Of a stretch of DNA of 64,000 bases, positions 46,560-57,862 are shown piece after piece. A model generated the notes under the pieces. It worked only from the letters and a program-made list of their open reading frames with translations, was not told the origin of the DNA and did no database searches. The position numbers were made by a program, and so were the translations under genes. How positions within the stretch are numbered: position 1 is the stretch's first letter; the number at the start of each line of letters is the position of its first letter. The DNA comes from Lasiodiplodia sp. COLG20 (lineage: Eukaryota > Ascomycota > Dothideomycetes > Botryosphaeriales > Botryosphaeriaceae). The stretch lies in NCBI GenBank assembly GCA_009801085.1, contig VNWV01000007.1, positions 1,922,001-1,986,000 on the forward strand. Reading direction: 5' to 3'.

Positions 46560-47744
46560 TGTGTGTGTGTGGTGTGTGGAGGAGATGGTGGGAGAAGAGA
46601 TCGGAGGAGCCCGCGCAAGAGTGGACGAGGAGTGTGACGAGCCGGCGGGGGTGCTGGGCCGGCGCGGCGCTTTATGGAGGCGTCGTGATAGGGAGGTAGC
46701 GCAGGAGTTCTTCCGAGGCACGCGGTGTGTGGCGGCTAAGGTGTGCGCGAGACGGAAAAATAGGATGCAATGTTGGGGGTGCAGGAGCGGGCGATTTCGG
46801 AGTTGGGAGAGGCGCCGCAGGTGAACGGGAGGTGCGGAAGCCGGGTATCTGTTTTGGGAAGGGCGAGGGAACAATGGAGGATGGAGGAAGAGCGAGTGCG
46901 GGCGAATTGGCGGCCTTTTCAGTGCCAGAGGAGGGAGACAGGAGGAAATTGGGAGAGCCAGCACGGCGTGGTCAGCAAGAAAAAAGGCACAGGGCCGGTG
47001 GGTTGTGCGTCAGCCGCTCTGGTGTGCGTTGCTATGATGTTAGAGCCCAGGCGCGTCTCCAGCGGGGCTCCCAGCTGAGCGCCGCTTGGCTCGGGGTTGC
47101 GGGGCGCGGAAAGTGAGGGGCGACTGGGAAATCTCATTGCACGGCCGCCGTCGCACGTGAACATCAAGTGCGCGGCCTGCTCACGGACCTGGTGTCGCAG
47201 CCCCCGTCCAGCCGCCACCCGAGTCGCTGGCGCACTGCTGGCACTCTCGATCCAGCGATCCCCAACGCTCGCAGGAGGCTCGGCGCTGGCTGCCACGCCC
47301 TAGCGACACCCCGTACCAAGCGGCGTGGTGGGGCGGCGAGCTGTGGCAGGTTTGCCGAAGATCCAGGCACGCGGGAGCGGCGGGCTGCGGATGCGAACCG
47401 CGCCAGCTCCTGGCCCATTAAAAAACCAAGCATGCGGACAGAAAAACGGGTCTGGAAGATGAGCAGAAGCGCAGGTGTCATTATTAGAAATTTCGCCGAA
47501 GGGCTGGACTATCGAAAACTCGCCAAAAGTGCATGTCCGTTGTGCGCCCGCCGCTTCCAGATCGCGCTCCCCAACCCAGCGCATGCGGCTCCCAACGACA
47601 CGTTGCGGCCGCACCCCTGCCCCACGATATCGGCCCTCTCGTACCGACCCTGCGCGGGCCTCCGCACCCCAAAATTTGCGCCAAGACGCCCAGAACATCG
47701 TCTGCCAGCTAAGCAGCTTCTCCCAACAGCCTATCACTCTCCCC
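46560..47744. other. Intergenic region GUT1 / DUF3429 gene
   Basis: 1.2 kb with the GUT1 promoter and the 3' UTR of the next gene. A TG-rich (GTGTGTG) tract lies just before the GUT1 start. No gene seen. Confidence 0.45.
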
Positions 47745-48922
47745 TCACAAGCCCGACTTGATTTCAGGGTCTCCACCGGGGATCTTCGCTTCCTCATCAC
47801 CCTCCTCGCGGGCCACGATGGCTGCCCGCCGTGCCGCCTCCTCCTTCTGCAGCGCCTCCTCCGCATCCTCCCTGAGCTGCATCACGCGATCAACAGGGTT
47901 GGGCAGCTTTCCCACCTTCTCCACTATCTGGCCCCTGCCAATGAGACTGACCACTATGCTGGCGCCCACGATGAAGGTCAGCACGAACCGATACGTGCCG
48001 TACCACGGCGGCGTCCACCCGCGGACCGTCGCCCGCGCGTCCGCATAGTACAGGAAGTTGAACGCCAGGAACTGCGCAATCAGCGAGTACTCGACTGGGA
48101 GCAGGATCGTCGGCCACGCGACCGCCGGAGCCGCAACACCAATGGCATATCGTCGGTAGCCCTGTTGACCCCCATATCCGGCCCATTCGAGCCCCCAATG
48201 GATCGCTCCGAGAAAGGAGATGATCTATTTCCGGCGTCAGCGTGCTGTCTCGGAGGAAAGCAGGAGATTACCTACCACTGCTCCGTACCCAACCTGCAGC
48301 GGCTCGAGGATGTGCAAAAGCGCCTCTGCCGTGTCTGCCGACAGGAAGGTGCTGCTGCCCGCCGCCGCATGGTTGATTTCATACGCGCATGCCACCGTCG
48401 ACAGCGACGTTGCCAGGTAGGGAAGCACTCCCGCCAGGCCAAGAACGTATGCCTGATGCGGCACTTCGGTGAGGGAGAACGTGTCTTTGACGGTTTCCTG
48501 CAACTTGTCAGCGCTGCCCCTATATAGAGAACTTTCTTTGGTGTTGTGCGTACCACATCCTGCCTGATGCCTTTCATCATGTCTGGATCCTTCGCTGGCT
48601 CCGGCGTAGCGACCTCACCGAACACCGGGTGGATTGACGATGTTGACGACACCAGCTCGGGCTCAGGCTTGAGCTTCTTCTGGGCTAGCTCTTGCTCTGC
48701 CTTAGTGTCCGGCTTATCCCACTGAGTCGATGCATAGCGCTGGCGCTGCCACAGAACTGCCGAGACTGGTTTCCACGGTGCGCTCTGCGGGCGCTTGCTG
48801 TTGCTCAGCGTGCACAGTCTAGAGACAGTGGGAGACTTGGCATTAAGCGATGCACGAAGCTGCTGCGTGTGGGCGGCATTCAGCGAGCGCAGGACAACGC
48901 GTGAAGCAGGGTGTCGCAGCAT
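47745..48922 (-). CDS. DUF3429/TMEM69-type mitochondrial membrane protein
   Basis: 356 residues in three exons: 48922-48554, 48497-48276, 48224-47745 (introns of 56 and 51 nt). The first 70 residues are Arg/Ser/Ala-rich without acidic residues, a clear mitochondrial presequence (MLRHPASRVVLRSLNAAHT). The DUF3429 core begins at PHQAYVLGLAGVLPYLATSL and has about five hydrophobic segments, including FLGAIHWGLEWAGYGG and TFIVGASIVVSLIG. A charged coiled-coil tail follows. Human TMEM69 belongs to the family; the biochemical role is unknown. Membership is from pattern recognition. Confidence 0.8.
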
Positions 48923-50570
48923 GGTGAGTGGTGAGTGGTGAGGTGCTGTAGATCAATCGCCGGGTAAGTTCTTCACGGAAGGGATGTTCACGGCGGTCAG
49001 TCGGCAGACAGGAGCGACGGTGTAGGAAGCGCGATTCCTTCGCGGCTGGTGAGAGGAAAGAAGTATACAGCAACGCAGCGTGCGATCCTAATGGCAGGAG
49101 TTGAGCAATTCTGACGTTGCCAAGCCGATGATGCGGAGAGCTCCTACGTCATCGCAACAAGCCGGTTGCCGGTAGGGGGGAAGCGCCCCGAAAATCAGAA
49201 CCTTGCGCCCAAGTCAAGCTTTTTGCTCTTCTCCACATCTGTTTGCGATCTTTAGCCCAGTCCCCGTGCAGCCGCAGGCTATGTGCCTGTCAGGATCTGC
49301 AGATGTACACAGCAAGCACGTCAGCCTTGTGGAGTTGCGTCACTGTGACCTCTGCGAGCCGCTCAAACAGGGTCTGACACCAGTTCTCCATCATCCTCTC
49401 CCAAATTCCCATTTCTCACAATCGACGATTCCGCACCGATCCGAGATGACGAAGGATCTCGCTACACCTGCCTGCGTGAGATCAGAGCCGCAAAGAGCAG
49501 GGCCCCTGCCTCAAACCTGACGTATGCTTCTTGGAATCTTCGCCGCCTTCTGTACGTCGATGTCTAGATTAGGGCCCACCTTACCAGATCGGATTTGCCT
49601 GCTGTGCCAACCAGGTATACTTCCTTGTCGCCAAGGAGAACGAGCAAACGAATGGCGATATGGGAAATGCCGCATCGTAAGATGATCGAAATTGCCCAGA
49701 GAGTTGGATGCGTGGGGGCCGTGGAAACCCGCGTATTCTGTCCAATGTTCCATAGGCTGCACAGCGCCCTTTGTACTGTTAGCGCCCCCTACGGCGTTCA
49801 CAGGCGCAGCTTTCGAGTCGGGTGAAGATCGATATTAGTATTAATGTTGGATGGAGTGATTTCCAAGAGAAAAGAAAAAACTGAGGCTGTAGACTAGCCG
49901 GGGTTCTGTTTGATTAGCCGGTTGAGGTATTATGGGAAGTGATGGAGACTGGTCACCGGGTAGTGCTCTGTCTTCCCAAGGCCGTGGTCTTGGGCGCCTA
50001 ATGCGAGTAGTGGGTGTACAAAATGGGCATCCTGGCTCCTTATAGTTTTGCAGGAGCTAGCATCCCTGGACTGCACCTTTTAGAGTTAGAATTCGTGGGA
50101 TAGAATAGTTCGTAATCTGAAATCGCAAGCGCAATAAGCACGACTGAGATGTGAGTATGTTAGCTCAAATGACGAAGGATTGGCGACCAAGTATATACTC
50201 ATTCAACAGCACACACGGAGACTACTGGAATTAATTTAAGATGAGACCGTGGATGCTAAAGAAATCGCAACTGCGATGACGGTAGTAGTGATAGTGATTA
50301 TAGAACTGATCGCCAACAAAGACACGCCCGAGAAGGCGACACGGCGATATATACCTATAGCTGTTAAGTGGTCTTTTAATTTCGAACTGGCGAGGGGTTA
50401 CAAAGGCGGATGATAGAGAGAGCACGAAGGCGTAATTAGGTTCTACTCCACTTTATTAAGTAGTATTAAGTACAGAGGGGTGCTGCAGCCGATGGCTAGC
50501 GCGAACAGTAGTACGGCTCTAGAACATAGCGTAGCTATGCCCCAGCTCTGCCTTAGAAAAATGATAGATG

Positions 50571-50607
50571 TAGGTAGTTGAAGCTATTATCCGGACGAGA
50601 ATGTGGA
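50571..50607. repeat. Half copy of the foldback repeat family
   Basis: TAGGTAGTTGAAGCTATTAT followed by CCGGACGAGAATGT matches one arm of the hairpin at 1128-1210 (about 30 of 35 positions). No opposing arm follows, so this is a truncated or mutated member lying 49 kb from the intact copies. Confidence 0.7.
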
Positions 50608-50639
50608 ATAACATAAGCAAAAAAACAAATCCACGCTAG

Positions 50640-50780
50640 CTATCGGCTGCGAGAGGGGACTGTAGATGCGATAAAGTTCTACTTTCACTTTGAATAGGTA
50701 TAGAATCCCGGGGAGGGATTGTAAAGAGGGATCGAAGATGTGACTAGACTCTACCTCAACCTCGAAAATATAAAGGGCCC
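50640..50780. repeat. Diverged direct repeats, RIP-like
   Basis: Two adjacent segments, about 50650-50705 and 50731-50780, share the frame G(A/G)GATG(C/T)GA...CTCTAC/TTCTAC. They differ largely by C/T and A/G changes. A third related segment lies near 50420-50475. The transition bias is what repeat-induced point mutation leaves. Confidence 0.45.
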
Positions 50781-51216
50781 GTAATTAGTAGTTATACCCA
50801 ACTTTAGCCTCGAGCCGATGAACGATTACATAGGTAGAATACAGATAGTAGAACAAGTCCATAATCTGTGATCGGGACTTAGTCCAACTTCGGGTGGGTG
50901 GTGGATTCCGGAGACGGATTGCGGCGAGAAAAGACAGTGGATAATGCATAGCTGGGTCTTTCAAAGCCAACATAGTCTGACAAACGCCACGATGTCATTT
51001 TCACCTGATTCCCCCTCGTGTACCTTTTGAAGCAATCATTTCCATCCAGAGTAGTATACAACATCGAGCGATTTTGTGCTCGTCAATGCGCCATATGAGG
51101 AGCCGGCACGCTCCAGTCCAGCAATTTTTAATGTAAAGCAGTCCGTCAAATCAACGTGATGTTCGCTCATCGCGTCCAAAACTTCTCCCCTCAGTTACAT
51201 CCTTTATGCCTACAGC

Positions 51217-52394
51217 TTATTTCCTAAACTTGGGCTTGACAACAAGGTTCGCTCTTGCTCCGACAGCAACCTTATGCACACCATCCCGCTTCTGCCACAC
51301 CGAGCTCGTGCCCTGCACCACCGCGATCAGCTCGGTAGCGAACCGCATCGCGAAGCCACCCTTGCCGCTACCTGCGTTCCTCCTCTTAGTCGCGGCCTCG
51401 AGTATCCACTCAACAGCCTTCCGCCGCCTTTGCCGCAGACCTAGCGGCACCGGGATTTGAAGCGCCACACCACCTCCGGCGGCGCCACGCTGGGAACGAA
51501 TGCGCATAAGCGGTGCAATGGAATCGATGGCGAGGGTGAGGTAGAGGACAGGATTGAGAGGCAGATGCGATGGCGGGGGAGCGCCCGGCAGGAGGGGCCG
51601 CTGCGGGCTGATGGTCGGTGGCGGAGCAGTGCGGAGGTGATTGAGAATGAGTCCCATGTTCTATTCCAAGAAATATCAGCGCCTCTGTAGCGGAAGACGG
51701 AGGCATTTGTGCAAGTGAGCAGGACGTACGCGCTGCGCAACACTCTTCTTGCCGTGCTGCATGAGCAAGTTCGTCACCTGCTCGACAACCGGGTCATAGC
51801 GACTCTTGAGCCTGTTCTCTGCGGGGAGAGGGAAAGGCACGACCCCGAATTTCACACCCTCAGCCGTCATTTCTGTTGTAGCCGGTGCCGGGGCGACTGC
51901 CATTTGTTCCTGGCGGCGAATGGCGGAAGTCGAGTACGAACGGCTGCCCTTCGGTCCTGACGAATTCTTGAGGCTGTCTTGCATGACCTTTGGGAGGTGC
52001 TTGTATGCTTCCTTGTCATTTTTGATGTACTGGGAAGCGTGTTAGCCAGCCATTCTGTCTCACCAATTGCCTCCAGCGCAGAACGCATTCTGCTCCACGC
52101 CGCATTCCCACGTACCTCGTCTACCGGGGTTCCCTGCTCCACCTCCGGCGGAGGCATCTTCCGCAGCTTCGCCATGTCCCGCGCTTCTTCAGTGACGTGA
52201 GGCAGAGTATCGGTGTTCGGTCCCTTCCTATCTTCCGACTCAGGTAGATCCTTCTTCGATGCGTCGTCGGCGTAACATCTTCTGACCGCGCGCGGGGCGG
52301 CAACAACTTGGCCGGCACGCCATTGAGGCGCAGCGGGCCTTGGGCGGAAGGCAAGCGACCTCGAAGCCGGAAGCAGATTGAGTCTCGGAGGCAT
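51217..52394 (-). CDS. RSM7: Mitochondrial small-subunit ribosomal protein uS7m
   Basis: 340 residues in three exons: 52394-52116, 52029-51730, 51660-51217 (introns of 86 and 69 nt). An Arg/Ala/Pro-rich presequence (MPPRLNLLPASRSLAFRPRP) targets mitochondria. The S7 fold begins at SRYDPVVEQVTNLLMQHGKK, and the conserved core follows: PLMRIRSQRGAAGGGVALQI, EWILEAATKRR and FAMRFATELIAVVQGTSSVW, ending in HKVAVGARANLV. It binds the 3' domain of the small-subunit rRNA at the head and mRNA exit. The 150-residue N-terminal extension is long compared with bacterial S7, as usual in fungal mitoribosomes. Confidence 0.92.
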
Positions 52395-52932
52395 GCTGGG
52401 CGGAGTCGTGAGCGGTTGCCAGAACTGAAGCTCGAAGTTTGGATGGATGATCGATGCGCGTCGGCGATTCGATCTTCCGCAAGCGGGCGAGCGGGCGGAA
52501 AAACCTGCCCCAGGCATCCCACCTTCTTCACGCCGTCTCACTCTTCACTGGAAGCACGGCACTGGACTGGCAGATGGTGAATATCGTTTCTACAGCGTCT
52601 ATGCTGACAAAAAGTGCGTTACAGCATCACAGTAGCCCATAAGAATGTGGTTCAAAAAGAGCACTCCGTATGCCGCTCATGCAGAAGAATATTCCCGCCC
52701 GAGACCCGATGCCATAGACGCAAGCAGAAAGGAGAGGGGAAGAATGTTTTCCAGGGCGCCAAAACAAGAATCGAAAACGCCATTCTCCCAGCATCAACCC
52801 GAAATATAAACCCCCATCCTATGAAAGGAAAGGACGCCAGAGACCGAAGAACTCCTCTTACCGTTACGCCGTGCGCCACTGCAAATGCTGCTGCAAGAAC
52901 GCCGTATTGTTGCACCGTGGCGCCGCCTTGAG
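52395..52932. other. Intergenic region RSM7 / membrane-protein gene
   Basis: 538 bp carrying the RSM7 promoter and the 3' UTR of the upstream gene. Nothing else seen. Confidence 0.45.
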
Positions 52933-54816
52933 TTATGAGGAGTTACCTTCAATCACGAGAATTCGTTCACTCGGTCCGTAGAGAAGACCCATCACCTTCG
53001 TCTTCTGCCGTTCCCGCACGCCGTGGAGGTACTCGTACGTGCCATCGAGGCCCCTGATCTGGTCTTCGATGGCGAGCGTGCTCGACTCGTTGCTCCTCAG
53101 CAGCGGGCTGATCAGCCGCTTCCGGAGCATCTCAAGGTTGCTCTTGAGCTGCTGGAGCTTGGCGCGATGGTCACCGAGTGCACCCTTATTGAGCAGGGTG
53201 CGGGCGCGCAGAGAGGCCAGCAGTTGTCGGTTCTTTTCGTACTTGCGCAAGCGAGAGGCATTGGCACCCATGAGGCGTGTCCACAGACTCGACAGCAGAT
53301 CGCCTTCCTCGCGCTCTTGCTGGTCTGTCTCGCGAAGCACGGTGCGTTGGAGATTGAGGAACTGGCGATCAATTGATTCGTACAGGCTGAACAGGGCAGT
53401 GGAGGCAGTGAGTTCGTTGTTAATGCTCTCCTCGAGCACGTTAAGGAATTCATTGAAAGTGCGTTGCAGGGTTGCCTTGGTGCGCTGGGGACTTGTCTGG
53501 CCGAACAGCTCCCTGACGACCTTTCCGACAGCTGTAGGTGCGCCAGAAGAGGTTTCGAGAAGGCCAATCCGGCTCAAGAGTCGGTGTACATTGCCGAAGA
53601 CTGACGACAGTGAGCTCTCTGGCACCGTCTGGATGTGCGCCAGCTCGCGCTTCGCCCAGTCCATGACTATGAGGATACTACTTAGTGTCAGCGTCACCGG
53701 CCTTGGACTCAGCCAGACTGTGCGACTAATATACCTATCGACGTCCCCGTCCACGTTTGCAAAGAACTTGGTCAATTCTACCGAGAGGGTTTTCAGGCTT
53801 TCGCTCAGCTCGTCGAGCTCCTTAACTATAATGGGCGCCGAGGTCATGTTCGTCAGACGCACGCTCTCTCCAAGATCCCATACTGCGACACCCGTCTCTT
53901 GCAAGTCTCCTATTTGCGACACTCCGTTTTCGCTGTAGTAGATGAACGGCTCAAACGCCTTTGCGAGGCCCGCAACCTTCACGAGATCCGGAACGTGGCC
54001 CGCGGACGGCGGCTGCAGGAGGAGGCGCAGACTAAAAATCGACAAAAGACCCACAAGAACGGAAAACAGAGTCGAAGTGCGGGACTTGGCTACCATCGAA
54101 AAGTTATCGCACAACCACGAATACGCAGCCTCGTAAGGCTCGGTCCGATGCTGCACTTCCGCGCGCAGCGCGAGACGGATATCTGCTACGTTCAGCGCAT
54201 GCGACTGGGCATTGCGCGCCCCATACATACAGTTATTGGCATGCGCAGCGGCCGTCGCCGAGATACCCTGCGGCGGCGCAGAGCCATCTTTGCTCTTTTC
54301 CCTGTCGCGAGGCGCCAGCGCACGCTGTGGCGTGTCCTCATTGTCCTGGTGCTCCTCTTTCTTGACGCGCGCATCCCACGGCAGATCGCGCTCGGGACTG
54401 GTTCGCGGCGTCTGCTTCAACGGACTCATGGGCAGCGGCACGTTCGCAGGCATGATCGCATCGCCTTCGCCGGCGCTCTCGTAGGGCGGACTGGTCTCGC
54501 GCGACCGCGATGGGCTATCGGGCGACAAATGGTGGTGGTGGTGGCGGTACCAGCCGCTCCCGGCTTTGCGCCAGGCGGGCGGCGACCATGGGCCGGCGCT
54601 ATCGGTCTCCTCGGTCTCCGATTCCTCTGAGCGGAAGCCTGAGTGGGTGGACGGGATCCCGAAGAAAGGCGACCGGCTCGCGCGATGATGGGCAGCGTCA
54701 AGGTCGTAACAATCGTCAACAGAGGCCGCGAGAGACGGACGGCTAGCCAAGAGATCTTGTATCTCTTCTAAGTCGTGTGCTTTGAGAGCATTCATCGTGC
54801 TTCTTTCGTAAAGCAT
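52933..54816 (-). CDS. Unknown conserved-type one-pass membrane protein
   Basis: About 608 residues from exons 54816-53735 and 53677-52933. The 57-nt intron between them is in frame and stop-free, so an unspliced reading would be 627 residues. Residues 1-230 are disordered, Ser/Pro/Glu-rich with a His5 run. One transmembrane helix (STLFSVLVGLLSIFSLRLLL) lies at about 248-267. The rest is helical with coiled-coil stretches (LESLYESIDRQF-like and KLQQLKSNLEMLRKRL). No known domain recognised. The topology resembles membrane-anchored scaffold proteins; the function is not inferable. Translation could start at Met1 (54816) or Met8 (54795). Confidence 0.75.
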   Translation of the reverse strand: MLYERSTMNALKAHDLEEIQDLLASRPSLAASVDDCYDLDAAHHRASRSPFFGIPSTHSGFRSEESETEETDSAGPWSPPAWRKAGSGWYRHHHHHLSPDSPSRSRETSPPYESAGEGDAIMPANVPLPMSPLKQTPRTSPERDLPWDARVKKEEHQDNEDTPQRALAPRDREKSKDGSAPPQGISATAAAHANNCMYGARNAQSHALNVADIRLALRAEVQHRTEPYEAAYSWLCDNFSMVAKSRTSTLFSVLVGLLSIFSLRLLLQPPSAGHVPDLVKVAGLAKAFEPFIYYSENGVSQIGDLQETGVAVWDLGESVRLTNMTSAPIIVKELDELSESLKTLSVELTKFFANVDGDVDRYISRTVWLSPRPVTLTLSSILIVMDWAKRELAHIQTVPESSLSSVFGNVHRLLSRIGLLETSSGAPTAVGKVVRELFGQTSPQRTKATLQRTFNEFLNVLEESINNELTASTALFSLYESIDRQFLNLQRTVLRETDQQEREEGDLLSSLWTRLMGANASRLRKYEKNRQLLASLRARTLLNKGALGDHRAKLQQLKSNLEMLRKRLISPLLRSNESSTLAIEDQIRGLDGTYEYLHGVRERQKTKVMGLLYGPSERILVIEGNSS

Positions 54817-56633
54817 GCGCGCTGTGTAAGGGTTGGGACTGCGGATTTGGGTGCGTGGGTAGTGGTGCGAGCGGGAGGGGGGCGTCTCGGCGGACGACGA
54901 TGGAGGAGTCTGGGCGTTAGAGCGGAGCGGGTCCGGTGACTTGGTGGTAGAACGGCTGATTTAGCGTAGGGATAGAGCGTGTCGCAATCCTGAATCGCAG
55001 TATTACGGACAGCCCTACGAGACATTGGACAGCGGTGCCTGGATGGTTGGTGGGCTGGGAGCCGGGTGATGGTTGTGGAGGAGATGGTGGCAGCGGCGCG
55101 CGAGGTGCGGTATCTGGGAGCGCCCGCGGCGATCTCCCAACCCCTCGCTCTCGTCGCCCTCAGCGGCAGTGACACGCATGGCCCATTCGCGTGAAAAGGC
55201 GTGGCTGGGGTTAGCGCGCGTTCTGTGCGTCGGCCAATAGCGAGCTGGCAGGCCCTTGCTCTGACAGCGAACAACGACGCTAGTCCTGACCCTTTTGGGC
55301 CTTCTACGGCCGATCCGCCCGTCTGGAGCTTGCTGCCCTCGCCGCTCACTCACGGATCAAGCGCGGGCGCGGGGAAAGCCCCTCGCTCGTCGCCCTTGGT
55401 CCAGCGCGCGCTGCACTGCTGCCAGGAACGAGCGGGCGAGCAGTCGCGCGTCGAGCGCGCGTTGTGACGGATGTCAGGGTGCCAGCGGAACGGGGCGCAA
55501 AAATGCGCAGGCAAGAGCTCCAGCTGGTCGCGGAGGGGCCACGGCAGAGTAGTGCCCGCCGGCCGGCTGCTGCCTCAAGGCTCGCGCCGCCGCAGCGAGC
55601 GTGTCCGCCATGAGAGCTTATCGCAAGGCTGACCCGCTGCGCACGAGTCAGGCCGACGTCACGAGTGCTCCCAGGCCACAATGACAAGTCGAACGCGGCG
55701 CTCAGAGCCGCGGCCGCGTGGTGGACGAGGGCTCCAGCAACCCGTCTCCGGCCTAAGACAGGTGCGCGTCGGAAGTGGGCGCTGTGCTCGACCGGTTACT
55801 GCGGCAGACTGGGTTCGTTATCTCTTCGGGTAGCAATCGCAATCGATAAACTGGCCCCGCCGGGAGATTTCCGTGCAGTGTGGCGGGCAGCTAATTACAC
55901 CCGGCATCCATAGGTCCCCCGCCCTCGATCGCCATCGCATTTCTCCCGCAAAAGAAGGGTCTGACGCGCTGCATGCATTTTCTACGAGATTGCCACGAGC
56001 CCTTGCTGCACTTCATTCGGGTGGAAGACTGCCCTTGCCTTCTCGCGCGATTCAACCTCGCGTTCCGGACCGTTTCATTTACAGGGTATGTGAGGGATGA
56101 CTCCCTGTCAAGCTAAAGTGGGCGTCGGCCATTCCCTTTCCGGACTGCTGTTTCCATGTCCCTCTCTGAGAGCCTCAACGGCCAGCTATCGCAAGGGCAG
56201 CACCGTTCAGGAATCCTCTTCAGCCGTGAGAGACCGAGGCAGCCCCTATTCCGCGCTGACCGACTTTTGACTGCGAGCCTGAACGATTCGCCCGTCAAAG
56301 TCCGTGCGACCCGGCGACGCTTCGTCCATCACGGTGGATACTTCTCGAGCGAACATGCTAAGGGCCATGTGACCACATTTCGTACATGTGAAGAAGCTCA
56401 GCCTCAACTGACGTCAACGTGGCCATCGCTGTTCGAGGTTATCAGAGATCACGTTGAGCGTTCGGTACAGTGTGACTGCTTGTTCCGGCAATAGCCGATC
56501 GAGGAGTGTGATACAGCGGGGATCATCAGCAGTCTCCCGCTGACCCTTGATTCGATCGAATTTGTTGAAACTCGACGGAGGGTTGCACAAGAGCCGGATC
56601 CTGCAGTTGGGACATGGTTTGGAATTGTACAAT
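54817..56633. other. Intergenic region, 1.8 kb
   Basis: Upstream of the membrane-protein gene and downstream of the DUF924 gene. GC-rich with Ser/Arg/Pro-type spurious frames. No gene or repeat supported. Confidence 0.45.
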
Positions 56634-57653
56634 CTATTTTCCCGTGCCAAACGTCTCACCCCCCGCCTCCAGCCATTTGCTCTCCTCCTTGGTCATTGTT
56701 CTGCCCATGACTTCGTTCCTGTGCGGGTACCTCCCAAACTTCTCGATGATATTCTTATGCCTTATTTCGAAATCCAGACTTTGCTTCACGTACTCCTCGG
56801 CTTCCTTGTCCCCCCGCGCCTTCATCTCCGCCATCATCTCGCCCGCCAACTTCTCGTAGCTCCGATGGTCCTCAAGGAACTCCGAGTGCATCAGCGGCAT
56901 GTAGAACCACAGCCTGAAGACGGGTTTAGCGCGGAACTTGGGGTGCAGGTCCGCGCGTGGACTACTTGACAGGATATGCCGCACCAAGCTGCGCGACAGG
57001 CGGTCATAATGCGAGTAGATAAGCTTCTGATCCGTCCGAAAGATGTTCCGTGACAGCTGGTCCAGCAGCAGCACCAGGCTCAGCGCTGCGTCGGCCGCGG
57101 CTTCTTCGCCCGCACGGATGTCGCTGCTGCTTCCGCCTTCCCCTCCTTTGGCTGCATCTGCGAGCGCCGCGGCGAAGGGCGCTGCGATGGTTGGCGCATG
57201 TGCCAGCTCGGCCGCGTAGCTGGAGTTGCCGGCGGCGTCGAGCGGCGGCAAGGGGTAAGCCTTTGGCCCTACCGAGACCAGAGCGTCGCGGAAGGCGGTC
57301 GTGCAGGTGTGATCGAAGGCAGCTTTGTCGGCCGGCGAGCCTCCGCCAAACCACTTCTTGGCGATCTCGGCCGGTGCGACAGTCGCCGAGTAGGGGAGAT
57401 CGCCGAACCAGAGTTGATGGATGCGGGAGTAGGTTGTTGGGTTGAAGAGACGCTTATTGAGCGTGAAGACAGCTGGAGATGACATGGCTGCGAGGATGAC
57501 AACGATGAGGGCGAAGGCGATGGCGACAACGGCTTGGATGTTTTTGGCCTTTTGACGGATTTCCCTCTTCGCTTGGCGGGATGTTCTCTTGTTTCCCTGC
57601 CTCTGGTTGCTTGAGGTTCCTTGCTCTTTTACATCCATTGATGTTTCTTGCAT
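56634..57653 (-). CDS. DUF924 family protein with N-terminal membrane anchor
   Basis: 339 residues if started at 57653. A basic stretch (RRTSRQAKREIRQKAK-like) precedes one hydrophobic helix (IQAVVAIAFALIVVILAA, about 38-57). The DUF924 domain follows: IHQLWFGD, LLLDQLSRNIFR, WFYMPLMHSE with LEDH, and the C-terminal RYPHRNEVMGR with WLEAGGETFG. Members are alpha-helical and TPR-like, with no proven activity. An in-frame ATG at 57788 would add 45 residues with a presequence look, but would sit only 74 bp from the stop of the amidase gene on the same strand, so I prefer 57653. Confidence 0.85.
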   Translation of the reverse strand: MQETSMDVKEQGTSSNQRQGNKRTSRQAKREIRQKAKNIQAVVAIAFALIVVILAAMSSPAVFTLNKRLFNPTTYSRIHQLWFGDLPYSATVAPAEIAKKWFGGGSPADKAAFDHTCTTAFRDALVSVGPKAYPLPPLDAAGNSSYAAELAHAPTIAAPFAAALADAAKGGEGGSSSDIRAGEEAAADAALSLVLLLDQLSRNIFRTDQKLIYSHYDRLSRSLVRHILSSSPRADLHPKFRAKPVFRLWFYMPLMHSEFLEDHRSYEKLAGEMMAEMKARGDKEAEEYVKQSLDFEIRHKNIIEKFGRYPHRNEVMGRTMTKEESKWLEAGGETFGTGK

Positions 57654-57862
57654 GTATTTAGATGAAGCTGAGGTTGACAAGTATCGGAGAAAGTATGGAG
57701 CCGCTTCGACGCGTTCGGCTTCGGGCGTCAGTCTGGGGCCGAAGGTGAGTAAGCACTCGTGGCCGGCCCGAGCCAAGCGGCAAGCCATAGATACCCAACA
57801 CGGCAATGCAAATCGGTCCAATCGACATAGTTGGCTATGAACTGACAGTGCTTCCCAACACT

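Larger units (their letters stand above)
48923..51216. other. Intergenic region with AT-rich repeat graveyard
   Basis: The first 900 bp are ordinary. From about 49810 to 51060 the DNA turns AT-rich and rich in TA steps, without open frames, and contains diverged repeats (next entries). This fits transposon relics degraded by repeat-induced point mutation, though I cannot name the element. Confidence 0.6.
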
